Below are positions 26,063-36,500 of a stretch of 64,000 bases of DNA, in pieces. The notes under the pieces were generated by a model. It had not been told where the DNA came from, ran no database searches, and saw only the letters and a program-made list of their open reading frames with translations. Both the position numbers and the translations under genes were made by a program. Position 1 is the first letter of the stretch. Each line of letters opens with the position of its first letter. Origin of the DNA: Rhytidiadelphus loreus (taxonomy: Eukaryota; Streptophyta; Bryopsida; Hypnales; Hylocomiaceae); assembly GCA_947034895.1 (NCBI GenBank), contig OX344762.1, forward strand, positions 7,879,501 to 7,943,500. Direction: 5' to 3'.

Positions 26063-26569
26063 TCTGTTTGTACACTTTTAGCTTCCGTAGTACAGGTTGA
26101 AGAAACATTCAAGTATTTTTTCTTTTTAGGCGGAGAGCGCAAAGAGTGAGAAGAAGCCAAGGAAGGGCGACAGCATTACAATGATCGACTAAAAAAATCC
26201 TATGCGGACAGAGCAAAAGGTGAGAAGACGGTGAGAAGGTTGAGAGCACTGACGGTAAGGCTCTAGGAGAGCTTGGCGACGAGCGTGAAGCACCATCGTC
26301 TGAGCCAGCCGGTCTCCCTGTGAATATTGTGATATTCATGCGCATAGAGCTCGAAATACTAGCTAGGACTACTAGTAGCAAGTACTGATCTGAGGTTCCA
26401 GATAACGACTGAGAAAGTGTCTGTTTCTTCCCTGTTTCTTGATCAAAATTCTATCGTTTTTAGGAAACTGACGTCAAATGTCTTTAGGTTTGTGTTGCCT
26501 GATATGTTGATGATGGGACGCTGATTTAATTGGATTGATGATGAATTGAATATTACTATGCGACTGCAG

Positions 26570-26696
26570 GTGCAAAGGATGGGCATGCAGGAGCGATCGC
26601 AACAGGTGCGGCAAGTGCGCATTCGAATGCGACATGAGCAGAGGCTGGTGCGCAGCAAACACAATGGCTATGAGGTCAACTTCCAGTACGAGAATT
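26570..26696. other. GC-richer exon-like block, strand unresolved
   Basis: On the plus strand, an acceptor-like GCGACTGCAG is followed by a frame rich in Arg, Gln and Met that ends in stop: VQRMGMQERSQQVRQVRIRM, then NGYEVNFQYEN*. On the minus strand the same DNA reads as an open His/Leu-rich frame. Codon content alone does not decide between them, and no family is recognised. Confidence 0.2.
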
Positions 26697-27294
26697 AATT
26701 CACCTATTTTAACAAGATATAAGCAAATTAATATACTACCAGGATGTTGTTCCCAGATGTTGCTCGCAACTTAAACCGAAAATTTGCAAAAACAAAAGGG
26801 ATCTTATATTCGTAGTATCATCAATCACAAAGTTAACGTATTAATGGTCAATTTCATTAAAATGGTGGTATTCCGCATGCCATTTTAATGGAATATCTTC
26901 TACAAATGGAGAATAAGTGTGCCACGATAGGGTCATACATGTGTCAATTTTATGCCTAGCACATTCAAATCACTCCTAGTTCACGCATTTTCACTCCCCT
27001 CGGACAATCTTTTCATTGTTTTCATTCTTTCAGTGGTTTCATTTCGTGCCATTTTAATGGAATATCGCCATTTTAACGAAATTGACCATATTACTGCTAG
27101 AATGACTAGGAATGAGATTATGAAGTCTTTCTTAGAGAACTCGATCTTTGGACGCATATCGTCAATTTTCTTAAAATATCGTGATTCTGGAGCAAAGAAA
27201 TTTACGTTTCACACCGAGCTCAGTGAAAAGTGCCGAAGTCGTGGAATTTCACTAGTTTAGGGACAATATTGATGTTCACTGACACTCAGTATTA

Positions 27295-27457
27295 CACTAG
27301 AGAAATCCATAAAGTCCAGAGGTCTACCCAATTCCATAGTGCAACTACCGAATTTCATAGTTTATGGATTAGAGTCCGAATCGAAACTTCGTACTCAAGC
27401 TGTGAAATTTCGTAGGTGCACTATGGAATTGAACGTTTGGGATTTCTCTAGCTGGTG
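27295..27457. mobile_element. CACTA-type MITE, 163 bp fold-back
   Basis: The left end is CACTAGAGAAATCC and the right arm GGATTTCTCTAG then CTGGTG, so the right tip looks changed by a few bases. TTA lies immediately outside both ends (27292-27294 and 27458-27460), as expected for the 3-bp duplication of CACTA elements. Interior arms also pair: CAATTCCATAGTGCA with TGCACTATGGAATTG, and CGAATTTCATAG with CTGTGAAATTTCG. It is non-coding. Confidence 0.6.
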
Positions 27458-27537
27458 TTAGCTAGCTAGCATATACAGTACCTCAGAAGACGAAAGAAAA
27501 TAAATATTCACTGTGCTACGATCAAGAATAAATTAAT

Positions 27538-27807
27538 TCAGAGACTATGAGTTGATCGATTACCGGGTTGATTGTTTTGCATGCATGCTCTAGAAGCGAT
27601 AAGGAGAATTGCGGCCATTTCGATGCGGGAAGGCTTGCCTAGTCGTAGAAAACGCCACCACATCTTGATCGAGTCGATGGAAATTGTGCCCTGACTTGTG
27701 ACGCCGGCCTCGTCAAATGCGCCGGCGGATGCACGAATCTGAAGACTGATATATCTATTGAACTGCGGGAGCTGCTCGAATGTTTGCCCATCTTCGGCAA
27801 ACGCCAT
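27538..27807 (-). CDS. possible first exon of an unknown gene (about 80 aa)
   Basis: A minus-strand frame starts at ATG 27807 (MAFAEDGQTFEQLPQFNRY). Its GC content is higher than the surroundings and its composition is balanced and protein-like, including WWRFLRLGKPSRIEMAAIL. A plausible donor (CCCG|GTAATC) follows the NNQPG codons near 27563. Downstream exons on the minus strand might be the unassigned pieces between 24.8 and 26.7 kb, but I could not join them in phase. No family recognised. Confidence 0.28.
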   Translation of the reverse strand: MAFAEDGQTFEQLPQFNRYISLQIRASAGAFDEAGVTSQGTISIDSIKMWWRFLRLGKPSRIEMAAILLIASRACMQNNQPGNRSTHSL

Positions 27808-28730
27808 TGCATCTCAACTTCCGCTACGTCCAGGGAGAATGCGGATGCTTCCCAGACTCGAAAGTCTCACTAGGTTTAAATAATTAACTCGTTAAGTTCT
27901 GCGTGGCGACAGGACTAACAGAGCAGTTTGTTGAATGTGTAATCTTTTCAAGCTAGGTCGGGACTTTTCAATTTCTTCTGCATTCATTAATTGTAAATGT
28001 TTGCGTTTGGACGGCATGCATTTGATGCTAGAGTCACGCTGGCTATAATTCGGGCGCAATGAAGCAGATGATGGACCTGGAGTTGCATGGGTGACAAGGT
28101 CAGTACTGCATGATCACAATGTGTATATACTAGATCTAATTAACTTACGAGATGCGGATCTGCCACATGCATCCCGTCGAATAATTAACAATATAATTAT
28201 GTAGTTACTCTCCACTTTAGAAATTTCAGATTTGATATCCCGATACAAGACCCTGTCTCTCTGAATAATGTAACTTGTTAAATTACTGGTATCCGTTTAA
28301 TTTCCCACTTGTGGCCTTGCCCTGCCAGCCTGTGCCTTATGAAAGATGCCTTATGAATGAGTGGTCAGTTCTAGTTGCGCTCAATCGGGATCACAACTCA
28401 CAAGGTGCCCAGGAATTGAAGTCAGTGCCCCTAGATCTGGAACATCGTGGTCATCACCGGTCACCCCCACCTATTTTGCAAATTTGATCATAATTGAAAG
28501 AAGTACGTAAACTTGTTCGTAAAATTGACATTGCTACAGTATGGCAACACTTTCTTTGAATTTCTTTCAAGTTGCACAGCAAAAATGAATTTTTTTTTAT
28601 GAATTTACTTGATCGCGTTGTAAGAACGCAAGTGTCACCAGCTTTATCTTGTCACAATTGATTTAAACAATCGCAATTAACGAGAAAGTACAAATTCACC
28701 TCACGTTCTGCAAAAAGCAAAATAAGCTTA
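27808..28730. other. low-copy DNA, no gene recognised
   Basis: Mixed composition with short unrecognised frames. Part of it may be the upstream region of the minus-strand ORF starting at 27807. Confidence 0.35.
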
Positions 28731-28732
28731 TC

Positions 28733-29070
28733 ATGAGATCGACGATGGGCTTTACAGGCGTGGCAGAAACGTATAGGCGAGCTCTCTCAAGACGTTGTGA
28801 AGAGTGTGGGTGGAGGAATGTGGCTCAACGTTCACGGGTCACCACCATTGCGCAAGTGGAGAAGCAACTGTACAATCCCTTCACACTGGGAGGCACCGTC
28901 ATTGTCAATGGCATACAACGAATGGGCTCTGGTTAGGGTTGGTGGAGGGCTTGCCGGTCACGTACCAGACGGTGCTCCTGCCGGTGCTCCTGCCGGTGCG
29001 GATGCTGTACTACGGCCTGGGGAAGCATGTGTACATCAAACTCTACTGTTGGCACGGGTGGATACTATAA
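28733..29070 (+). pseudogene. possible fragment of a Hint (hedgehog/intein-type) domain protein
   Basis: A plus-strand frame reads VTTIAQVEKQLYNPFTLGG then TVIVNG. This resembles the C-terminal strand of Hint domains, where an NP(F/L)T-x-GG-x-(I/V)VV(D/N)GV segment precedes AS-x-HS or ASCY. The expected AS-HS part is not in this frame: the frame ends in stop just after (IQRMGSG*). An overlapping frame continues with PVTYQTVLLPVLLPVRMLYYGLGKHVYI, suggesting a frameshift. A 12-bp in-tandem duplication (GGTGCTCCTGCC) lies at about 28970-28993. Base composition is GC-richer than the surroundings. The resemblance is from memory and short, so other origins remain open. Confidence 0.3.
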
Positions 29071-30760
29071 TGGGTTTCTCCGAATTTTTCAGGTTCGCAT
29101 GGGGGAAGAGACGTGAATGTTTTCAGGGGTTTAGGGTTTAGGGTGTTGCTTGCTTCGATTGGGACTTTGGGAGTTTTGATGGTTTTGAAGAGAGCGTATA
29201 ATCTAACTTATTTTGCTGTGATTAGTCCCGAGGATCAATATTTCCTTTATTTTGCCTCAGCTCTTGTGAAGTGAAACTGAATGTGTTGCGACATGTGATG
29301 CATATAAGTAATGCCCTGCTAGCGCTGGGTTTGAGGCGAAGAGCATTTCCACCAAGGAACTCTACATGAACTGAATACCATCTTAACAGACACAAACCGT
29401 GATCTTATAGATCTTATAGATCTTATCTCTTCATTCATCTACGATTACACTATTAGTGACCCTAATTCACTAAGAGTGTAATCGTAATTCAGTATTCCAT
29501 CTACGATTACACTATTAGTATGAGAATCTCTGGTATTCAGTATCTCTCAATATTCAGCATTCCAACTTCAGTATTCTCTTCTATTTGCTGAAGCAAGAGA
29601 ACCAAAGGAAGCTTGAGCATTGTTTCAAGGACGACAGACTTTAGCAGTTGTAAACTTGCACTCTTTACATTGAGAACTCCAATCAGCACTGCATACTAAC
29701 ATGACTAGCGTTGGATTGGTTGGCCTTCTTAACTAGATTTTTGTTGAGTATTCTTCTGCTACCATATAGTTGGGATTAATCTTTACCTTTTTAATTAATG
29801 GTAACGGAGCAAGGCAAGATTCTCTCAAGATTTGAATAGAATCAGAGTGTTGGATTTGCAATCATGGGTGCGCACAGCAGAGCGCTTCATTAACAATCAG
29901 TTATGGATTGGATCCAAAAGAAACTGAAGACAGATCAAAAACAAGTTTCGCTTTCTGAGCCTCACTTTTGAGCCTCACCCTTGAATGAATCAGAGACAAA
30001 TGCACCGGGCAAGCATCAGCTTCACTGACAGCGCACCGAGGTACTGTAGTTCAGCCTTTTGGGGGTGATTATGGCCTTTTAGCGGTGATTTTGGAGGTGA
30101 TTTGGCCTCACGATGGATAAGGATTTCCAAAGCATATCCTTCATTCCAGAGATCAAGGGATTCCTTCTGAGTACACAACGTGACGGTTTGAAATATTCGC
30201 TTTATTAGAGTTAATCGTGAAGCGAACGCACTCAGTTTGTACCAGGGTGTCAGAGGAAGGTATAATGTTGGCATTTAGTGTTGAGAGCATCGCCAAAGGT
30301 CTCGGCAACGGCACACAGCACTTGCCGTGCTTGGGTAGCGGAAAATGGCTCCCCACCAACATCACGTTACGGTACTATCTTTGCCGCTTATCCCGTCACT
30401 TCTACATTTGCCCGGCAACAAAGGGCCTTTGTAGAGGGCAATATTACACTCACACTAACTTGGTCAACGAAGACTATGGGCACAGTGGATGTCAACGTGG
30501 ATGCAATGGAGGATAATGGGGGGTGCGAAGAAGGGGAAGAATTTTTGTGAGGATGGGGACAAGCAATTGTGCTCTTTCTTTTAGTAGATGTGCTATTCTA
30601 TTCATTACGTTGATTAAGCAGCTGCATGTGAAAGACAAATTTTATTTTTATTTTTTAGAGATGAAATCATATGTTGAATACAAGTCTAAAAAAATTCATA
30701 TTATTTTGGAATTTTTTGCAATCATTGTGAATATGTAAAGAAAAATTAAAAAATTTAAAA
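29071..30760. other. low-copy DNA with short repeats, no gene recognised
   Basis: Contains a near-palindrome at 29441-29490 (see separate entry). 30217-30550 has two overlapping open plus-strand frames, one Cys-rich near its end (CPATKGLCRGQYYTH), without a family match. Confidence 0.35.
29441..29520. repeat. inverted plus direct copy of a 20-bp motif
   Basis: CTACGATTACACTATTAGTG faces CACTAAGAGTGTAATCGTA across a 9-base loop. A third copy, in direct orientation (CTACGATTACACTATTAGT), follows at about 29502. It could form a stem-loop of 19 bp with one mismatch region. Confidence 0.75.
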
Positions 30761-30779
30761 TTAAAAATTCAATCATAAG

Positions 30780-31330
30780 CTTTATTCCAATGCACACACC
30801 TCATACTTTATCATAAGCTTTAACCTTTAAATATGTGGGAACGCTTTGGAACCAATTGTTCACAATGCACACACCTCATACTTTTGAAGAAAGGAGAAAT
30901 TACTAAACAAATAAAAATAAACTTAAATTACAAACCTTGATCCAATGCAAAAACTTTAAGTATAAGGGGACGCTTTAGAACCAATTGTTCTAATACACAC
31001 ACCTCATACTCTTGAAAGGTGGACAAAATTCTAAACAAAAATAATGAAAAAATATATAAAAAAGAATATAAGTTGTATACAAATTTATATATAAATAAAA
31101 TTAAAGATTCTATAAGTATTAATGGCCTCTGTGGATGCTAACTCATCACAATGCACACACCTTGTACTTACAAAGGATGGATAATATTACAAACCCAAAA
31201 CAAAACAATAATTCATAACTATCCTAACTTTGGGTACAAGGGGATGCTTTGGATGCAACTCATCACAATGCACACACCTTTTACCAAGAGAAAGAATGTA
31301 TAAAATATAATAATAATTCAATATTTGTAA
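30780..31330. repeat. irregular tandem array around AATGCACACACCT
   Basis: AATGCACACACCTCATAC or a close variant recurs near 30789, 30864, 30992, 31150 and 31266. Most copies are preceded by a GGGGACGCTTTGGAACCAA-like or ATGCAACTCATCAC-like segment. Spacing varies from about 75 to 160 bp because AT-rich filler differs in length. Non-coding. Confidence 0.7.
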
Positions 31331-31405
31331 AGTGTAAGAAAATATTTTAGTATAAAACCTACAATTATAGTTATAGTTAAAACTATATTTAGTCCAATAA
31401 CTATA

Positions 31406-31580
31406 AGTTGTATACAAATTTATATATAAATAAAATTAAAGATTCTATAAATACTAATAAGTACATGTATATGTAATAGATATGTATAATGTAAAAGGTA
31501 TTTATATAAAAATAAAATTAAAGATTCTATAAATATTATTAAGTACATGTATATGTAATAGATATGTATAATGTAAAAAA
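31406..31580. repeat. tandem duplication, about 85-bp unit
   Basis: ATAAAATTAAAGATTCTATA followed by AATA, AAGTACATGTATATGTAATA and GATATGTATAATGTAAAA occurs twice in succession. The first half is also present at about 31071-31120. Confidence 0.8.
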
Positions 31581-31710
31581 TAAAGCTTTTATTTTTGTGA
31601 GATAAAACTTTTGTAAGACTGAGGAAAAGCAACTGTGACTTGGCACCTTGGTGACAATTGAGTAGCGATGGTTGATCCAATTTTAGCGGATTGGTGGTAG
31701 GGAGTAGTGG

Positions 31711-31777
31711 ATGACCACGGCACAACTACATCTCACGGGTTAGTTTGTACCACACCACTTGGTTGTGCCGTGGTCAT
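31711..31777. repeat. perfect 16-bp-stem hairpin
   Basis: ATGACCACGGCACAAC pairs exactly with GTTGTGCCGTGGTCAT across 35 bases. The flanks (GAGTAGTGG / TTGGAGAG) pair weakly. It may be the core of a small MITE whose outer ends have decayed. Confidence 0.85.
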
Positions 31778-31779
31778 TT

Positions 31780-32642
31780 GGAGAGCAATTGGTGGCAATG
31801 CTCTAAAGGTGATGTTTGCAGTCTGAATCCGGTACAGAAATAGGTCTAAATTCGTTCCTAAAACCCTCAATAATAACATTCTTTTAACATCAAGTGTGAA
31901 CATAGTTTTAGAACTAAATATTACAAAAGAGATACAACACCAAACCCTAGTTTTGGTGCTTCAAGGAATTTTGTCTTGTATTTTTCTCTTGGTTCCTCAT
32001 TGCAAACACTATTATCACCATAGATTCATATATCATCAAGTGGGATGCTTTGAAAAGACAAACCACATAAGGCAAGCACACCCAAAAATGTCACTTTTTG
32101 CTACCATGCCTAGTTATTATTAGAGTGATCAAATTTTCATATTTTCTTCTTGACAAGTGAAAGGAGGTTCCAACACTCCAAAGAATGTGACATTTGGATA
32201 TGTGCCATATGCAAAAAATATGAAGGGTCAAAAAAATTTGATAGATGTTTTAAAATCATTTCTTCCACATGGATACATGTTGGATTTGGAGATGTATACA
32301 AAGTGATGAGTGGTGCATTTGGGTAGTGACCTTACATGCTGCCCTTGGCATTTGTTAGGGCTTTGGAAGTACCAAAATTCTAATTTTTGTTGGGAAACAA
32401 CAATTTTAATAATTAGAGATTGTTGGTGAAACTATGATAATTTATTGACTTTTATAAATTTATTGAATAAATCTCAAGGTGTAGCTATTCATGAAGAGAA
32501 GAAGTCATATTTATTTTCTCATTTCTCAAAGTTGTTATGTTTATTTTCATCTACACCTACAAAATAAATAATACTAACCCATTTAAACTATATTCCAATA
32601 TATGTAGGCAAAAACTAGCCTCTACCTTAGACTTGATGCCAC
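31780..32642. other. no gene seen
   Basis: AT-rich, short frames only, no definable repeat border. Confidence 0.45.
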
Positions 32643-32867
32643 ATTTAACTATTTCTGGACTTTTGAGTGAATTTTGGACAAAATGTTCAAAAAACTCCAG
32701 ATAATAACATCTGGAGAGCTCCAAATGTTTGAATATATCTTTAGATGTTTTGTATTGATCTCCCAATGTTTTGCATAGATTTCATGATATTTTTGCATAA
32801 TCTCCAAATGACCATTTTTTTTCTATTATTAATTCTATACCCTTCAAAAGTCTAAAAGTAGTTAAAT
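32643..32867. mobile_element. MITE, TTTAACTACTT family, copy 1
   Basis: The left end ATTTAACTATTTCTGGACTT is inverted at the right end as AAAAGTCTAAAAGTAGTTAAAT. The 225-bp interior matches the copy at 53.9 kb (GAATTTTGGAC, CAATGTTT, TTATTAATT). Non-coding. Confidence 0.72.
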
Positions 32868-33212
32868 ACAACATACTTGGCCAACATAATCCAAATGCAA
32901 ATGTTAACAAATTTGATGCCTAATGTGTGAAACAAGGACCCCAAACATTAACAATTATAAAATGGAGTTGCTCGATTTGGGGTTGATTCTTCCGAAACTT
33001 CTTCTCATTCAAGACCAGTCTTCAATTGATGCTGAACAAGATTTAGTATTAGCATGATTATTGGGATTTTTTAAAACACGGCTCGAATTTCTAATTGCTA
33101 TAGAGACAGTTACAAATTTGATGGAGAAATTATCACAGAGGATAAATAAATAGTTATGTTCATTTAAAGAGAATTTGATGTTTGAGACATCAACAGAAAC
33201 TATAAAATGTAT

Positions 33213-33518
33213 CATTACATGTGTTTTGGCTCTCGGGGAGGGCTGCGAGTTTCCAACTCGAACCCCCCCGAGAACCACCGAAATCCGTTGTTACCCGCCT
33301 GTGCTGACCTTGCCGAGAGACGGCCAGGTTAGTTTTTTTGGAAAATAAATAAATAAATAAATTTAACTTTGTTTCTCATTTTAAGAACTTTAAATTTTAT
33401 TTTTATTTCTATTTTTTCAAAAAAAAAAAATCTGACATCGGCGTTCTTTAACTGCCGGGGGAACAGCGATGGGAACGGCGCTAAAACAACCTTCAAAATC
33501 CTGAAATCTCTTCTAATG
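33213..33518. mobile_element. CATTA-ended short element E3 (subfamily with E5)
   Basis: Begins CATTACATGTGTTTTGGCTC and ends CTGAAATCTCTTCTAATG. The left subterminal block (CTCGGGGAGGGCTGCGAG, later CGAACCCCCCCGAG) and TGACC...GCCGAGAGACGGC...AGGT form GC hairpins. The middle is AT-rich and the right block contains GGCGTTCTTTAACTGCCG. The whole plan is shared with E5. No coding capacity. Confidence 0.72.
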
Positions 33519-36500
33519 ATTAAAAAGTTTTGTCAATTTAGAGGTCTCAATTTTGTCAAATTGGACACTAGATAACACAAAATAATGTATTAATTCATGC
33601 CACATTAGCCTTACTTCTCTTCTACACATATTGTGTTATATTTTAAAATTTGATGTACTAAATGAGTAAATGACCTAACAATGTACAATGTTTTTTATAA
33701 AAGGATTTGTATTGTACAATAATGGAAGATTTTCAAATGTACAATAAAGATAATTGAAAAATTGCAATTAAAAATAATAATAATAAATTTTGAAGGATTT
33801 TGAAAATGTAAAAGATTGCAAAATGTACCCTTATTTACTAGCATCTTTATAATTGAGTAAAGTTTTACATCTGGAGAATTCTAAACCTATAGAATATTTC
33901 AAATCAATGAAAAATTTCTATTCTCTGAAGAAATTAAAATCTATAATGTATTTGAATACTATGTATATTTATAACAATATAAAGTAATAAAACTCTAAAT
34001 TTATGATCGTCTAAGTATAAAATTCTAAATCTATAAAATCCTACATCTACAACGCTTTGCTAAAACATCAAGAAAAGACTTCAAACTCTATGAGAGAGAC
34101 AACGCCCACAATCTACCAACAAAACAGTCAAAACTATGCTGAAATGCCAAGGTAACTATAATTAAACTATGTTGTAACATTGAACCACAAGTGACACAGC
34201 CTAGTGGGTGATTACTAATAACAAAAGTAGGCAATGGCATGAGAGTAAATACCTATCGACAAAACCTACAAATTTGTGGTGTTACATTGAATGTTATTAT
34301 TGACATAAAAACATGAGTTGTTTGATTGAACATCCACTAAAATCCATCACAAAAAGTCACATAAAACACAAGGTTCTTATAGTAATAGTCACAAACTTTA
34401 TTGAAACATTGAGTTATAAGCGACAATATTGTGTTTTTTGAAACATTTAGAAAAAAACAAAAATGAGGGTGAAGTGGAGAATGAGGGAAGATGAACTCTA
34501 AAAATCTATCACCAAAATCTTTGAAGAATCAAACAAAAATCTATAGCGCTTTGCTAAGACATCAAGAAAAGACTTCAAAATCTTCAAAACCATCAAGAAA
34601 AATCTATGATAGTTTGTTGAAACATCAAGAAAAGACTTCACACCCTTATTGTATAATCAAATGGGTAGTGAGAAAAGAAAGAAGATAGGGTGATATTATG
34701 ATGGTGATGTAGAGGCAAATGAAAAAAAGATGCTTGGATGATTTACTCCATGTTAAGTTGGCAAAAGTTTTTAGAAATGGAATGACACACGTCATTTGCT
34801 ATGTCATCAAACTATGAGGAGGGGATTGCAATGCATGTACAATTCTATTAATCAAATTTTTGTTGCTTTGCCAAATTAAGAAAGAAACTTTTTGAATTTG
34901 TTGAATTGACCTCCTATTGATTAGTAAGGCCCTTGTTTCTAGTAGTGGTTGAAGTAGTGGTCATGCAAAAAAGAAGCCATGTTACAACATATGTTACCAA
35001 GAGAGTTTTAGCAAATGACAAACAACAATCTAACTTTCATGCTTTCATAACATAGCCCGAGACATGGAGCTACTACACAAGCATTTTTTACTTGCTATAC
35101 AATGACTTACGCTACTACAACATTTTCACATATACATGTAGGCAAACTAAAGGCAACATTTGAAAGGAATAATCATCTCTTCTATCTCTTCTTTAATACT
35201 TTAGTAACTTTTTTGAATACTTCCCAACTATCATTGTTTTTTTTTGGAATAGTAGAGCTTTGCATGCCTTCCCACTACTAGAGAATATTTTGAAGGAATC
35301 AAATGCATTGATGGGCAATTTCGTTAAAATGGTGAAATTCCGCAACTTTGGCAGTTTTTAAATTTTAGACCGAGTGGTCTGAAATGTATAATTGCCCTAG
35401 ATTTAAAAAATCTAAATCATTAATGCATTTATGAAATCTACAAAGTATCATAGATGTCACTTTCACAATTCAAACTGTACGATCTGAAATCTATAAAATT
35501 CCAAGATTTTTGAAATCTATATCCGTCCTAGATGTTACTTTTACGGTTCCTACAAGGCAGTCTAAAATGGCACACGGAATACTGCCATTTTAACAAAATT
35601 GCCCAATTTGGCTGATATCTTCTAACAATACTTGCAATTTGGCTACAAGGAGACAACAAAAAGAAACTTTAGTTCCTAACCCTTTATTTTGATTACTTCC
35701 TTTTTTTCAATAGGGAACTTGAATTTGAAGAGGGAGTTGAACTTTCAATTTTCAAAAAATACACCTACATTTCAAACTATCCACACATGTGACCAAAAGC
35801 CGCCAACTTTTCAGTTTTTTCAAATTCATCTGGGGAGAGAGGCTGAATTTTGAGCATCTCTAAGTTTTGGTTGGTCTCTCTTGTTTGCTTGTGGTGTCAA
35901 AAGGGGCAACCCAAGTTTCCTTCTACATTTCCTCCTCCTCCCTCGAAGTGCCACACAAGTTAACAAAGCAACCTTCAAAATACAGTTCTGACCCCTAATA
36001 GCTTGACAATACAGCTGTCTTCAAAAGTGACTTGTTGACAATAAAGTCAACAAAATTTATTTTGTTTTCAAGAGATTGACATCATTCAGTGATAAGGACT
36101 TTAGGCTCAACATCAAGCAACATTTTCCTGGGAATACGAGAAATCAGTTGCAGAGCTCTAGCAACTTTTATCCCAATGGCGTCAAAATCATGGATATTTG
36201 GGCCTCTTTATTTTCAACGCTGGCTTTGATATTGCCGAAAATCAAGGCATACTGTCTTCCGATTGCTGTGGCAATGCTCTTATTTAGCTGTTCAATCTTT
36301 CACCAGGTTCATTGAAATGCATTGATATTTAGTTGAAATGCATTGCTAATATTTGAAATTCATGGATCATATTAGTTGAGATTCATTGAAATTTGAGCTT
36401 GGAAAGCAAGTAATGGACAGTAGGCCGGGAGTGTGGAATAGTTCCGAAGACTTTACAGACCCACGCAATGACGGCGCTCCCTGCAGTTAACTTTGACAAA

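Noticed and set aside
34491..34688. Repeat-like 65-aa frame (RHQEKTSKSSK) as a repeat protein
   Set aside because: It results from two copies of a short AT-rich motif also seen out of frame near 34071.
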